A program made the position numbers and the translations under genes. From Gaiellasilicea sp963811885 (GTDB lineage: Bacteria; Actinomycetota; Thermoleophilia; Gaiellales; Gaiellaceae), in NCBI GenBank assembly GCA_963811885.1, contig CAWETB010000015.1:930001-994000 (forward strand): 64,000 nt of DNA, in the 5' to 3' direction. Shown piece after piece: positions 1 to 10,151 of the stretch; the first letter of the stretch is position 1; each line of letters begins with the position of its first letter. The notes beneath the pieces were generated by a model, which made no database searches, had not been told where the DNA came from, and worked only from the letters and a program-made list of their open reading frames with translations.

Positions 1-3000
1 CCGCGGCGTCGTTCGTCTCCGGCACGGTGAACGTGACCGCCAACGCGAGCGACGGCGCCGCGCCGCCCGCCTCCGGCGTCTCCGCCGTCCGCTTCGAGAT
101 CAAGCCTTCCGGCTCCGGCTCGTTCAGCGTCTTCGGGACGCAGAACGCTCCGGTCGTCGGCTCGACCTACCAGCAGTCGCTCGTGACCTCCGGCTTCCCG
201 GACGGCCCCGCCGACCTCCGCGTCGTCGTCACCGACGTCGCCGGCAACGAGACGACCTCGGCTGCCGTCACCGTCACGTTCGACAACGACGCGCCCGTGA
301 TCACGCTGAACGACCCGGGCGCGGCGGTCGCCGGCACGGTCACGCTCGGCGTCAGCACCTCCGCCGACACGGCGCAAGTTGTCTTCGAGCGCAGCCCGGC
401 CGGCGCCGGCACGTGGACGGCGATCGCAACCGACTCGACGCCGGGCGACGGCTTCACGGCCGCCTTCGACACGAGCGCGCTCGCCGACGGCCTCTACGAC
501 CTGCGCGCCCGCGCGACCGACGTCGGCGGCAACCCCGGGACGAGCGGCACGCGGACGACGCGGCTCGACAACACGCAGCCGACCGGTTCGATCACCGCGC
601 CGAGCGCCGGAGCGATCGTCGGCGGCCCCGCGGTGCAGCTCACCGCGGCCGCCGCGGACGGCGGCTCGGGCGTCGTCTCGGTCGCGTTCGAGGTGAAGGC
701 ATTCGGCGCAGGCTCGTTCACCGGGGTCGGCAGCGACACGCACGGCGCCGTACACGGCGAACTGGGACTCGACGTCCGCCCCGGACGGCGACGCCGAGAT
801 CCGGGCGATCGTCACCGACGCCGCCGGCAACGTCCACACGACCGCGATCGTCATCGTCACCGTCGACTCGACCGGACCGGGCGTCACGCTCGCCGATCCC
901 GGCGCCGTCCTCTCCGGCACGGTCGGGCTCACCGCGAGCACGAGCGGCGGCGCCACGCGGGTGTCGTTCGGCGTCTCACCGGCCGGCTCCGGCACGTGGA
1001 CGGAGATCGCCTCCGACACGAGCTCGCCCTTCGCCGCCGACATCGACACGAGCGCTCTGGCCGACGGCCTCTACGACCTGCGGGCGGTCGGCTACGACTC
1101 GCTCGGCAACGCGTCGACGCCCTCCGTCCGGGCGAGCGTCCGCTTCGACAACACGGCCCCGAGCCTGGTCTCGTCCGACCCCGCCGACGGATCGGTCTCG
1201 ACCTCGGCCAACCAGATCCTGCTCACCGGCAGCGAGCCGGTGACCGCGCCGGGCGCGCTGCTCGACGGCGTCGCCGCACCTGCACCGAGCGTCTCCGGCA
1301 ACGAGCTCACGTTCGCGACCGGCTCCCTCGCCGAGGGCCTCCACGTCCTCTCGGGCGAGCTCGTCGACGCCAGCGGCAACCGCACGCCCTTCCGGGTCGC
1401 GATCACGATCGAGAGCACCCCGCAGGCAGACCGGCCGCCGGTGGAGAAGTCGGCGTCCCCGACCGCGACGACGACCCTCGTGGCGGCGGGCCAGCTCGCC
1501 ACGGTGCAGCTGCCGGCGTCGGCGTGGCCGGCCATCCCCGGACCGAAGGACTTCCTCGTCCTCCACGTCGACCCGATCCTGCCCACGGCCGGGCTCGCGT
1601 CGCGGCTCGCCGCCGGCAGCAGTGTGATCGAGGTCACCGCTCGCTGGGCGCTCGCCGGCACCAACGTGCACGACTTCGACGACGTGCTCGAGGTGCTGCT
1701 CCCGGCAGCGGCCGGCACGAACGGCGCGCCCGTCACGTCACAGGACGGCACCACCTGGCGGACGCTCGCCTCGGTCAACGGCACGACGCTCCCGGTCGGA
1801 CGCGCGGACGGCTACTACCGCGACTCGGCCGGCGTGCACGTGCTCACACGCCACCTCTCCTACTTCGCCTTCTTCGGCGACGACCAGCCGCCGACCCCGC
1901 CGAGGGACGTCGCCGGCGTCGTCGCGGAGGACGGGCTGACCCTGCGCTGGCTCCCCGGCACCGACGACAGCGGCCAGCTCGGCAAGGTCGTCCTGCTCGT
2001 GAACGGCGAGCCGTACGCCACGTTCGATCCGACCCAGTACGAGGTCAAGCTGGGTGCGTTCGCCGCAGGCGATACCCGGGTCTTCAGCTTCCTCCAGTAC
2101 GACGCCGCGGGCAACGTCAGCGAGCCCTCCCAGGCGCTGCGGGCAGTCCCCTCGGTCGTCGGGCTCGATGCCGACGCCGCCGCGGCAAGGCTCGCGGCCG
2201 CCGGGTTCGCTCTCGGCAAGGTCGCGCGGACGGTCGATGCCACGGTCACGCCGGGCACGGTCGTCGGGCCGACGAAGCTCCTGGTCGCCGCCGTCGGCTC
2301 CTCGATCGACGTCGTCGCCGCCGCGGGCTCGCCGCAGACGAAGTTCGTCTTCCGGATCGCCAACGACAAGGTGGTCAAGGTCAAGGTCGGCAAGCCCGCG
2401 TCGATCCCGGTCCGGGTCTTCTCGACGCGGCCCGCGTCCGGCTCCGCGATGCTGGCGACCGGCACCGGCCGGCGCCTGTACACGTGGCGCTTCCAGGTCA
2501 AGTCCGGCGCCACGATCACGAAGCTGCGCCTGCCGTCGCAGGTGCGCCGGCCGGGCTACTACCGCCTGATCTGGAGCGCACACTCCGGCAGCGCCAGCGC
2601 CAGGAAGGCGGTCCGGATCCGCTTCGTCGGGCCGGCTCTGGAGCAGCTGCGCACGCGGCCGCATCGCGTCGAGGTCGTGCTGGCCGTCGACACGTCGAGG
2701 GGTGCGCACACGATCAGCAGCTCGGCCGACCGCGTCGTCTCCCATGCCACGCCGGAGCGGACGTTCGCGCTTCTGAGCGCGGCGGATCGCTCCGTCAGCG
2801 TCGTCGTCGTCGACGTCGACCGCTTCGGGATCCAGTTCCTCCGCGACGTGCGCACCGTCTTCCCGACCGTCCGGGCGATCGCGCTCTCCGACCGCCGCGT
2901 GCGCTGGCCCGCGATCAAGCGCGCCGGTGCGTTCTCGGTCCTCCCCCGCTCCGCCACGCACGAGCAGCTCGGCCGCACGATCGCGGTCGCCGGCGGCCGC

Positions 3001-3003
3001 TAG
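1..3003 (+). CDS. Secreted modular Ig-like/PASTA protein, 5'-truncated, one frameshift
   Basis: The gene runs off the left edge, so its signal peptide is not visible. It opens in frame 3 with Ig-like modules of about 95 residues that share the motif DTSALADGLYDLRA (DNA near 468-511 and 1045-1085) and end in GN...DNT.P. At about 740-752 the reading moves to frame 1 (net +1), after which the module pattern resumes without loss. Further on come an SbsA-like Ig module (about 1155-1410), an FN3-like segment (about 1890-2140), and a PASTA-like domain starting VPSVVGLDADAAAARLAAAG (about 2147-2325). After a beta-rich segment, the last 115 residues (about 2655-3000) resemble a response-regulator receiver fold without a certain phospho-acceptor. 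The likely role is surface binding or adhesion, which is inference. The stop overlaps the convergent TSUP gene stop. Confidence 0.75.
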
Positions 3004-3746
3004 ACCACGGCCTGCACGGCGAAGGCGACGCCGACGACCACCAGCACGACGCCGAGCGCGAGCCGAAGCGCGTTCTCGTCGACCCGTCCGGTCGCTCTCG
3101 CGCCCAGCCAGCCCCCGGGGATCGCGCCGGCCAGCCCGGCGAGGAGGATCGGCCAGTCGACACCGCCCTCGCCCGCGTGCGTCGCAAAGCCCGCGACGCC
3201 GAGGAAGAAGCCGACGACGAGATTCGTCCCGGCCGCGCGCCTGACGTCCATCCCGACCCCGCGGACGAGCGCCGGCATCCGCAGCGTCCCGAGGATGACG
3301 CCGACGGCGCCGCCGAGCGCGCCGATGCCGGCGCCCGAGGCGACTGCCGGCCAGAGCCGCAGGCGCTCGCGTGTCCGCGCGTGCACCGGCCGAAGCGCGA
3401 GATCGATCCCGCTCCAGACCAGCACCGCGGCGATGGCGGCGTCGAGCAGCCGCTCCGAGACGTCGCCGGCGGCGAGAGCGCCGAGGATCGCGCCGAGGAC
3501 GGACGGCGGCGCCATCCACGCGACGACCCGCCAGTCGACGCGGCGCTCGCGTGCGTGGCGAATCGCGCCGGCTCCGGCCGATGCGGCCGAGATGGCGATG
3601 TTGGTTCCCGCGGCCGCGACCGGGCTGCCGGTCAGCGCCACGATCAGCGGGAGGCGCAGCGTCCCGAGCACGAGTCCCAGCATCGAGCCGACGTAGCCGG
3701 CGACGAACGAGCCTGCGAGTGCTAGCGCGAGCTCCCAGGCTTCCAC
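3000..3746 (-). CDS. TSUP family (TauE/SafE-like) membrane transporter
   Basis: The 248-residue protein consists almost wholly of hydrophobic helices, with the family's two-fold repeat: a glycine-rich GxxLGLVLGTLRLPLI-type segment near the N-terminus and GVILGTLRMPALV in the second half. The TSUP family exports sulfite, sulfonates or other organic anions; the substrate here is unknown. The GTG start at 3746 has a GAGGAG ribosome-binding site just upstream and gives the usual family length of about 250 residues. The longer upstream frame is an arginine-rich shadow. The start lies inside the 3' end of the adenosyltransferase gene (25-nt overlap), suggesting translational coupling. Confidence 0.85.
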   Translation of the reverse strand: MEAWELALALAGSFVAGYVGSMLGLVLGTLRLPLIVALTGSPVAAAGTNIAISAASAGAGAIRHARERRVDWRVVAWMAPPSVLGAILGALAAGDVSERLLDAAIAAVLVWSGIDLALRPVHARTRERLRLWPAVASGAGIGALGGAVGVILGTLRMPALVRGVGMDVRRAAGTNLVVGFFLGVAGFATHAGEGGVDWPILLAGLAGAIPGGWLGARATGRVDENALRLALGVVLVVVGVAFAVQAVV

Positions 3747-4296
3747 AGCGGCTCCTCGCCGCCCGCGTTCGCCGCGCGGGCGAGGATGAAGAGCAGGTCG
3801 GAGAGCCGGTTCAGGTAGCGGAGCACGAGCGGGTTCAGATCGACCTCCTGCGCCCCGAGCAGGACGTCGCGCTCGGCGCGGCGGCAGATCGTCCTCGCGA
3901 CGTGGAGCCGCGCGGCGGCCTCGGTGCCGCCCGGCAGGACGAAGCTGCGCAGCTCCGGCAGGTCGGCGTTGAAGTCGTCGCAGAGCTGCTCGAGCGCGTC
4001 GATCATCGGCTGCTCGACGCGGAGCCGGTCGGTGACGCCCCACGGCACGGAGAGATCGGCGCCGACGTCGAAGAGCTCGTTCTGGATCCGGGTGAGCGGC
4101 TCGCGCATGACCTCCGGCACGTCGCCGGCGAGCACGACGCCGATGGCGGAGTTGAGCTCGTCGACGGTGCCGAACGCACCGATCCGGCAGTCGAGCTTGG
4201 ACACCCGCGAGCCGTCGCCGAGCGAGGTCTCGCCCTGGTCGCCGCCGCGGGTGTAGATCCGCGTCAGGCGGACGGGCTCGTCAGATGCTCGGCGTT

Positions 4297-4300
<4 letters not shown>
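3722..4300 (-). CDS. pduO: PduO-type cob(I)alamin adenosyltransferase
   Basis: The protein transfers the adenosyl group of ATP to cob(I)alamin to make adenosylcobalamin. It is 192 residues, typical for the PduO family. Diagnostic motifs are YTRGGDQGETSLGDG near the N-terminus (ATP binding), RTICRRAER in the middle and LNRLSDLLFILAR near the C-terminus. The start is TTG at 4300, overlapping the acyl-CoA dehydrogenase stop as TTGA; no ATG or GTG lies nearby. Sitting beside acyl-CoA genes fits a supply of coenzyme B12 to a mutase such as methylmalonyl-CoA mutase, but no mutase is in this window. Confidence 0.93.
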
Positions 4301-5457
<1,157 letters not shown>

Positions 5458-5468
5458 CGCCCGCCAGT

Positions 5469-6536
5469 CTACGCGGCGGCCAGGAACTCCCTGCGGATCT
5501 CGTGCAGCACGTACTCGCGGTCGCAGAAGGCATCGACGACCATCGGATCGAACTGCTTCCCCTTCTCGGAGACGATCTCGCGGCGGCAGTCGCGCCAGCT
5601 GCGGGCGGCACGGTAGGGCCGGTGATTCGTGATCGCGTCGACCGCGTCGGCGACGGCGAAGATCCGGGCGCCGAGCGGGATCTCCTCGCCCGCAAGCCCG
5701 TCCGGGTAGCCCGCCCCGTCCCAGCGCTCGTGGTGCGAGCGAACGACCTGGACGCCGGCGTCGTGCAGGAAGGCGACGCCGCTGATCATCTGCGCGCCGA
5801 GGAGGGTGTGCGCCCTCATCACCCGCCACTCGGACTCGTTCAGCTCGACCGGCTTGAGCAGGATCTGGTCGGGCACGCCGATCTTGCCGATGTCGTGCAG
5901 GAGGAAGCCGTACTCGAGCGCCGGGTCGTCGGCGAGCTCGGGATCGATCGCCCGCGTCAGCTCGAGCGCGTAGCGCTGCACCCGCTGCGAGTGCTGGCGC
6001 GTGCCCGTGTCCTTCGTCCCGAGCGCGCTCGCGAGCGCCGACACCGTCTCCTTGTACGCGCTCTCGAGCAGACCGCGCTGCGCGCGCTCGATCTCGACGA
6101 GATGGCGGAGGTCGCGGGCGTAGAGGACGAGCTGCTCCTCGTCTGAGCGGCCAATGACGCGGCGCATCGGCGCCCCCACGCCGGCGCCCGCAAGGCGCTC
6201 CACGACGCCGAGCAGCTCGAGTGGCCGGAACGGCTTCAACAGCAGCGCGTCCGCGCCGGCTGCGCCGGCCACGTCCTCCACATCGTCCATTCCTGTCAGC
6301 AGGACGACGCTGATCTCACGCGTGTCCTCGCTGGACTTCAGCTCGCGGCAGAACGCGAGCCCGTCCATACCGGGCATGCCGACGTCCAGCACGATCACGT
6401 CGGGACGCAACGCCGAAATGCGCGACTCGGCCTCGGCGGCACTTCCGGCCTCGTCCACCTCGACCTGGACGTCCTCGAAGGTCGTCCTCAGGAGTTGGCG
6501 GAACCCGGCATCGTCGTCAACAAGCAGCAGGCGCAT
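5469..6536 (-). CDS. Response regulator with HD-GYP output domain
   Basis: Residues 1-120 form a receiver domain (MRLLLVDDD, phospho-acceptor D51 in VIVLDVGMPG, conserved Lys in LLLKPF). Residues about 165-345 form an HD-GYP domain with HDIGKIGVPD and WDGAGYPDGL. HD-GYP proteins hydrolyse cyclic di-GMP, so this is a candidate phosphorylation-controlled phosphodiesterase. The GYP tripeptide is intact. The ATG at 6536 is chosen because it begins the receiver strand exactly and follows a GGGGGGAAACGA ribosome-binding site; the 19-residue upstream extension is unlikely. No cognate kinase is adjacent. The gene is 11 nt upstream of acyl-CoA dehydrogenase and may share its transcript. Confidence 0.93.
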   Translation of the reverse strand: MRLLLVDDDAGFRQLLRTTFEDVQVEVDEAGSAAEAESRISALRPDVIVLDVGMPGMDGLAFCRELKSSEDTREISVVLLTGMDDVEDVAGAAGADALLLKPFRPLELLGVVERLAGAGVGAPMRRVIGRSDEEQLVLYARDLRHLVEIERAQRGLLESAYKETVSALASALGTKDTGTRQHSQRVQRYALELTRAIDPELADDPALEYGFLLHDIGKIGVPDQILLKPVELNESEWRVMRAHTLLGAQMISGVAFLHDAGVQVVRSHHERWDGAGYPDGLAGEEIPLGARIFAVADAVDAITNHRPYRAARSWRDCRREIVSEKGKQFDPMVVDAFCDREYVLHEIRREFLAAA

Positions 6537-6561
6537 TCGTTTCCCCCCGGATCGAAAAGCC

Positions 6562-6571
6562 TTGTCGACAA
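6562..6571. promoter_or_regulatory. Palindrome TTGTCGACAA upstream of the HD-GYP gene
   Basis: A perfect 10-bp palindrome lies 26-35 nt upstream of the HD-GYP start codon; allowing one mismatch it extends to about 15 bp. The position suits an operator or promoter element. It is short, and chance occurrence is possible. Confidence 0.25.
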
Positions 6572-6607
6572 AGGTATCGGTCACTGGGACCAAACCTTGA
6601 GCCAGAC

Positions 6608-7591
6608 CTACCCCGTTCGGGGGAGCCGGCGCAGCCTACGGAGCGGCGCGGGCGCGCGACGGCGGGCCGTGCGCTCGATCCCGTCGGGTGTGAGGAGGCG
6701 CCGCAGGCGCCGCGGCGAGAGCTCCGCGCAGAGGACCGCCGACGCCGCGGGGCCGCGCTCGCCGTAGCGAAGGCCGGCCGTGACGAGCTCCGGCGACGCC
6801 CGCCACCCTTCCTCGGTCAGCTCGTAGACCTCTTGCTCCTCGACGAAGAACCCGGCCCGGGTGAAGAGCCTCGTCCAGCCGCGGACGTCGTCCTGGTGGA
6901 ACCAGCCGTAGTCGCCCGGCTCGCCGCACGGGACCGTGATCAAGAGGCGGCCCGCGCGCGTGAGCACGCGGCGAAGCTCGCGGAGTGCAGTCAGGCGCGA
7001 GGCGCCGTCGTCTTCCGCGTCGAGCCCGTAGCCGCTGTTGTCGGCGCCGACGTGCTCGAGCGTCGAGACGCAGAGGACGAGGTCGAACGCCTGGTCGTCG
7101 AAGGGCAGGTCGCGCACGTCGGCCTGGACGCCGGTCAGCCCCGGGACGTCGGCCTCGGCGAGGTCGACGCCGGTCAGCTCGGCGAAGCCGGCCCGCAGCA
7201 GCGCCGCGAGGTACGGCGGCTCCGCGAACGCGTAGCCCACCTCGAGCGCGCGCTCGCCCGTGAGCCGCGAAAGCACCCACGGGACCTCGACGACGCGCTC
7301 GTCGGTCCCCGGCGGCCCTTGCAGCCAGCGCGGCCGCTCACCCCGCTCACGCGCGCCGCGGGCGAATGCGATCCCGTCGTCGAGCAGCCTGATCCGCTCG
7401 AACTCCGGCGCGCCGGAGAGCTCGTGCACGAGCGTGGCGCGTGACAGCGTCCCCTCCTTGAGCTTCGCGAGCGCCCGCTCGCGCGCGTCGGGCTCGGGCT
7501 CGCGCCGCAGCACGAGCGCGAAGACGGTGTCGACGAAGTCCTCGTCCGAGCCGTTGCCCGCGTCCAGCCAGGCCCGCAGCTCGCCGCTCAC
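6608..7591 (-). CDS. DUF4214-like domain fused to SAM-dependent methyltransferase
   Basis: The 327-residue protein has two parts. Residues about 10-65 (FVDTVFALVLRREPEPDARE, then RATLVHELSGAPEF) match the pattern of DUF4214, a small helical module often attached to glycan-modifying or surface-protein enzymes. Residues about 105-290 form a class I methyltransferase: a glycine-poor motif I (RALEVGYAFAEPPYLAALL), then TGVDLAEADVPG, an acidic motif DVRDLPFDDQAFDLVLC and VSTLEHVG. The substrate is unknown; glycan or lipid methylation is a guess from the accessory domain. The GTG start at 7591 overlaps the preceding dehydrogenase stop as GTGA, so the two are translationally coupled. The C-terminal tail is unusually arginine-rich. 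Confidence 0.85.
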   Translation of the reverse strand: MSGELRAWLDAGNGSDEDFVDTVFALVLRREPEPDARERALAKLKEGTLSRATLVHELSGAPEFERIRLLDDGIAFARGARERGERPRWLQGPPGTDERVVEVPWVLSRLTGERALEVGYAFAEPPYLAALLRAGFAELTGVDLAEADVPGLTGVQADVRDLPFDDQAFDLVLCVSTLEHVGADNSGYGLDAEDDGASRLTALRELRRVLTRAGRLLITVPCGEPGDYGWFHQDDVRGWTRLFTRAGFFVEEQEVYELTEEGWRASPELVTAGLRYGERGPAASAVLCAELSPRRLRRLLTPDGIERTARRRAPAPLRRLRRLPRTG

Positions 7592-8421
7592 GAGTACGAG
7601 TAGAAGCCCTGGCCCGACTTGCGGCCGAGCCGCCCGGCCTGGACGTACTGCCGCAGCAGCGGGCACGGCGCGTACTTCGGGTTGCCGAGCCCGTCGTGGA
7701 GGACCTCCATGATCGCGACGCAGGTGTCGAGGCCGATCAGGTCCGCGAGCGCCAGCGGCCCCATCGGATGCGCGAAGCCGAGCTTCGCGATCGTGTCGAT
7801 CGCCTCCGGCTCGGCGACGCCCTCCATCAGCGCGTACGCGGCTTCGTTGATGAACGGCATCAGGATCCGGTTCGAGACGAAGCCGGGGAAGTCGTTCGCC
7901 TGCGCCGGCACCTTGCCGAGCTCCTCCGCCAGCTTCGTGATCGCCGCCGCGGTCTCGTCGGAGGTCTGGACGGCGCGGATCACCTCGACGAGCTTCAGCA
8001 CCGGCACCGGGTTGAAGAAGTGCATCCCGATCACGCGCTCGGGACGGCCCGTGACCGCGGCGAGCGAGGTGATCGGGATCGAGGAGGTGTTCGATGCGAG
8101 CACGGCGCTCTCCGGCAGCACCTCGTCGGCACGCCGGAAGAGATCCTCCTTCACCGCCGCGTCCTCGATCACCGCCTCGATCAGGAGATCCGCGGGGACG
8201 ATGTCCTCGACTGCGGTCACCCGCGCCAGCACCTCGTCGGGATCGGAGCCGCCTTTCTCCGCGAGCTTCTCGAGGCTCTTCCGCATCGCTGCGAGCCCGC
8301 GCTCGGTCGCGCCCGGCGCCGCGTCGTAGAGGGACACGCGCCGTCCCGACCCGGCGACGACCTGGGCGATCCCGGCTCCCATCTGCCCCGCGCCGGCGAC
8401 AAGAACGTGCTCGAAGTCCAT
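7588..8421 (-). CDS. hbd: 3-hydroxybutyryl-CoA dehydrogenase
   Basis: This NAD(P)-dependent enzyme interconverts acetoacetyl-CoA and 3-hydroxybutyryl-CoA. The 277-residue length is standard. The Rossmann motif is VLVAGAGQMGAGIAQ at residues 6-20. Catalytic elements are SNTSSIPIT and the His of GMHFFNPVPVLKLVEV; the C-terminal dimerisation domain has DFPGFVSNRILMPFINEA. It pairs functionally with the thiolase at 10639 and acyl-CoA dehydrogenase at 4297 in a butyryl-/acetoacetyl-CoA route (short-chain beta-oxidation or polyhydroxyalkanoate precursor supply). The next gene is coupled through a GTGA overlap. Confidence 0.95.
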   Translation of the reverse strand: MDFEHVLVAGAGQMGAGIAQVVAGSGRRVSLYDAAPGATERGLAAMRKSLEKLAEKGGSDPDEVLARVTAVEDIVPADLLIEAVIEDAAVKEDLFRRADEVLPESAVLASNTSSIPITSLAAVTGRPERVIGMHFFNPVPVLKLVEVIRAVQTSDETAAAITKLAEELGKVPAQANDFPGFVSNRILMPFINEAAYALMEGVAEPEAIDTIAKLGFAHPMGPLALADLIGLDTCVAIMEVLHDGLGNPKYAPCPLLRQYVQAGRLGRKSGQGFYSYS

Positions 8422-8474
8422 ACTTCGGTGAGCCTAGCCGGGACCCCAGGACGGGGTTCCGGTGTACATCTCGC

Positions 8475-9629
8475 ATGAAGCGACTGCTCACCGGACTGCT
8501 CCTCATCGCCGTCCTCGCCGGCACGGCGGCGGCAGGCGTCGCGAAGCCGGAGCGAGTGCTGGCCGTCGAATGGCAGGCCGGCGGCGGCAAGCTTCGCTGG
8601 GTCTCGCCGACGACGATGCGTCCGGTGGGTTCCGCGGTCCTGAACGTCGGCGGCGCGCCCGCCGACATCCTCGCCACCTCTCCCGACGGTGCGCTCGCCG
8701 CGATCGGCGGCGGCGAGAACGGCCGGCTGCGATTCGTGCGCCTGGACGGCTTGCGACCGGCCGGGCTGATGTGGCTCGGGGGCGCCTCCGCCTTCAAGGG
8801 GATCTGGTCGGCGCCCGACCGGCTCGTCGTTCTCGTCGGCGGCGAGACGGCCGAGGTGGTCGTCGTCGATCCCGCGGCGCGCCGTGTCCTGCACCGCGAA
8901 TCGCTGCCCGGGCTCGCACTCGGCGTCGTCCGCGTGGGGAACCGCCTCCTGACGCTGCTCGCGCCGCGCGGCCGGGTAGGCACGGCGCAACTCGCCGTCG
9001 TCGAGGCCGACGGGACGGTGCGCACGGTGGCCCTGGACGGGATCGTCGCGGGATTTGCGCCGCCGGCCGCGGCAGGAGCGGCGGGCCGCCAGGCGTCGCC
9101 CGCCCTCGCCGCGAACGGCTCGCGGGCGGTCGTGGTCGGCGTCGACCGCCTGGCCGAGATCCAGCTCGAGACGATGGCCGTGACCGGGAGGCCGATCGTC
9201 AACCGCACGACCCAGAAGGCGGCGAAGCTCGTCCACGGCTGGCATCGGTCGGCGGTCTGGCTCCGTGGGGACACGATCGCGCTCTGGGGCTCGACGCTGG
9301 GGCCGGAAGGACCGAGCTCGATCGGCGTCCGGCTCCTGAACGTCGCGACCGGAACGGAGCGGATGCTGGACGCGTTCGCGCTCGAGGCGGCCCGCGCCGG
9401 GAGCACGCTCCTCACCTACGGCCGCGACGAGCTCGGCGGCTATCGCCTCGACGCCACCAAGCGGTTCACCGTCCTCCAGGGCACCGACACGGGCTATGTG
9501 CAGACGGCCGGCCGCTGGGCGTACGTCGGCAGCGGCAACAGCACCCGTTTCGCGGTCGTCGACGTCGCAGGCGGACGGGTCGTCGGTCACATTCGCACGG
9601 CGAAGCCGACCACCATCCTCGTTCCCTAG
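8475..9629 (+). CDS. Secreted WD40/YVTN-like beta-propeller protein, function unknown
   Basis: The 384-residue protein begins MKRLLTGLLLIAVLAGTAAAG, a clear Sec signal peptide. The rest is made of repeating strands of the type ADILATSPDGALAAIGGGENG and RFAVVDVAGGRVVGHIRTA, the rhythm of cytochrome-D1/YVTN propellers; I did not find catalytic residues. The ATG at 8475 is preferred over the upstream frame because the signal peptide begins there. It is divergently transcribed from hbd with only 53 nt between them, so the promoters face each other. The role is probably binding or protein interaction outside the membrane. Confidence 0.7.
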   Translation: MKRLLTGLLLIAVLAGTAAAGVAKPERVLAVEWQAGGGKLRWVSPTTMRPVGSAVLNVGGAPADILATSPDGALAAIGGGENGRLRFVRLDGLRPAGLMWLGGASAFKGIWSAPDRLVVLVGGETAEVVVVDPAARRVLHRESLPGLALGVVRVGNRLLTLLAPRGRVGTAQLAVVEADGTVRTVALDGIVAGFAPPAAAGAAGRQASPALAANGSRAVVVGVDRLAEIQLETMAVTGRPIVNRTTQKAAKLVHGWHRSAVWLRGDTIALWGSTLGPEGPSSIGVRLLNVATGTERMLDAFALEAARAGSTLLTYGRDELGGYRLDATKRFTVLQGTDTGYVQTAGRWAYVGSGNSTRFAVVDVAGGRVVGHIRTAKPTTILVP

Positions 9630-9638
9630 ACTCGGCTG

Positions 9639-10151
9639 ATGGTGACGGTGCGGCTGGCCGGCGCGGCTGACGCCGACGAGATCGGCCGGATCCAGGTCGA
9701 GACGTGGCGAGCCGCCTACACGGGGCTGATACCGGACGAGGCGGTCGCGGCGTTCGACGTCGCGGCGAGGCAGCGGCTCTGGCGGGAAGGGCTCGCCCGG
9801 ACGCCCGGGCCGGGCAGCGCGACCTTCGTCGTCGAGGACAGCGGCGAAGTGGTCGGCTTCGCGAGCGTCGGAGCAGCACGGGACGTTGAGATGGAGCGGG
9901 AGGCCGAGCTCTACGCGATCTACCTCCACCCGTCGCGCTGGGATCGCGGGATCGGGCGCGCGCTGTTGCAACGGGCCGAGGAGTCGATGCGCTCGTCGGG
10001 CTTTCGCGAGGCCGTGCTCTGGGTGCTCGCGGGGAACGAGCGCGGCGAGCGCTTCTACCGGGCCGCCGGCTGGGAGCACGACGGCGGCAGCAAGCTCGAC
10101 CAGTTCCAGGGCGCCGCCGTGACCGAGCTGCGCTACCGCAAGCGCCTGTAG
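9639..10151 (+). CDS. GNAT family N-acetyltransferase
   Basis: The 170-residue single-domain protein has a complete GNAT fold: N-terminal VRLAGAADADEIGRIQ, the WRAAYTGLIP segment common to RimI-like actinobacterial members, the acetyl-CoA pyrophosphate loop in WDRGIGRALLQRAEE, and the C-terminal GNERGERFYRAAGWEHDG. The acceptor is unknown. It follows the propeller gene by 9 nt, so co-transcription is likely. Its 3' end overlaps the convergent CSC-motif gene by 19 nt. Confidence 0.88.
   Translation: MVTVRLAGAADADEIGRIQVETWRAAYTGLIPDEAVAAFDVAARQRLWREGLARTPGPGSATFVVEDSGEVVGFASVGAARDVEMEREAELYAIYLHPSRWDRGIGRALLQRAEESMRSSGFREAVLWVLAGNERGERFYRAAGWEHDGGSKLDQFQGAAVTELRYRKRL

Noticed and set aside
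3003..3725. Extension of the 27..3725 frame past 3003 and other Arg/Pro/Ala-rich long frames
   Set aside because: High GC makes stop codons rare, so shadow frames run long. Composition is arginine-heavy with no motif, and they lie opposite convincing genes.
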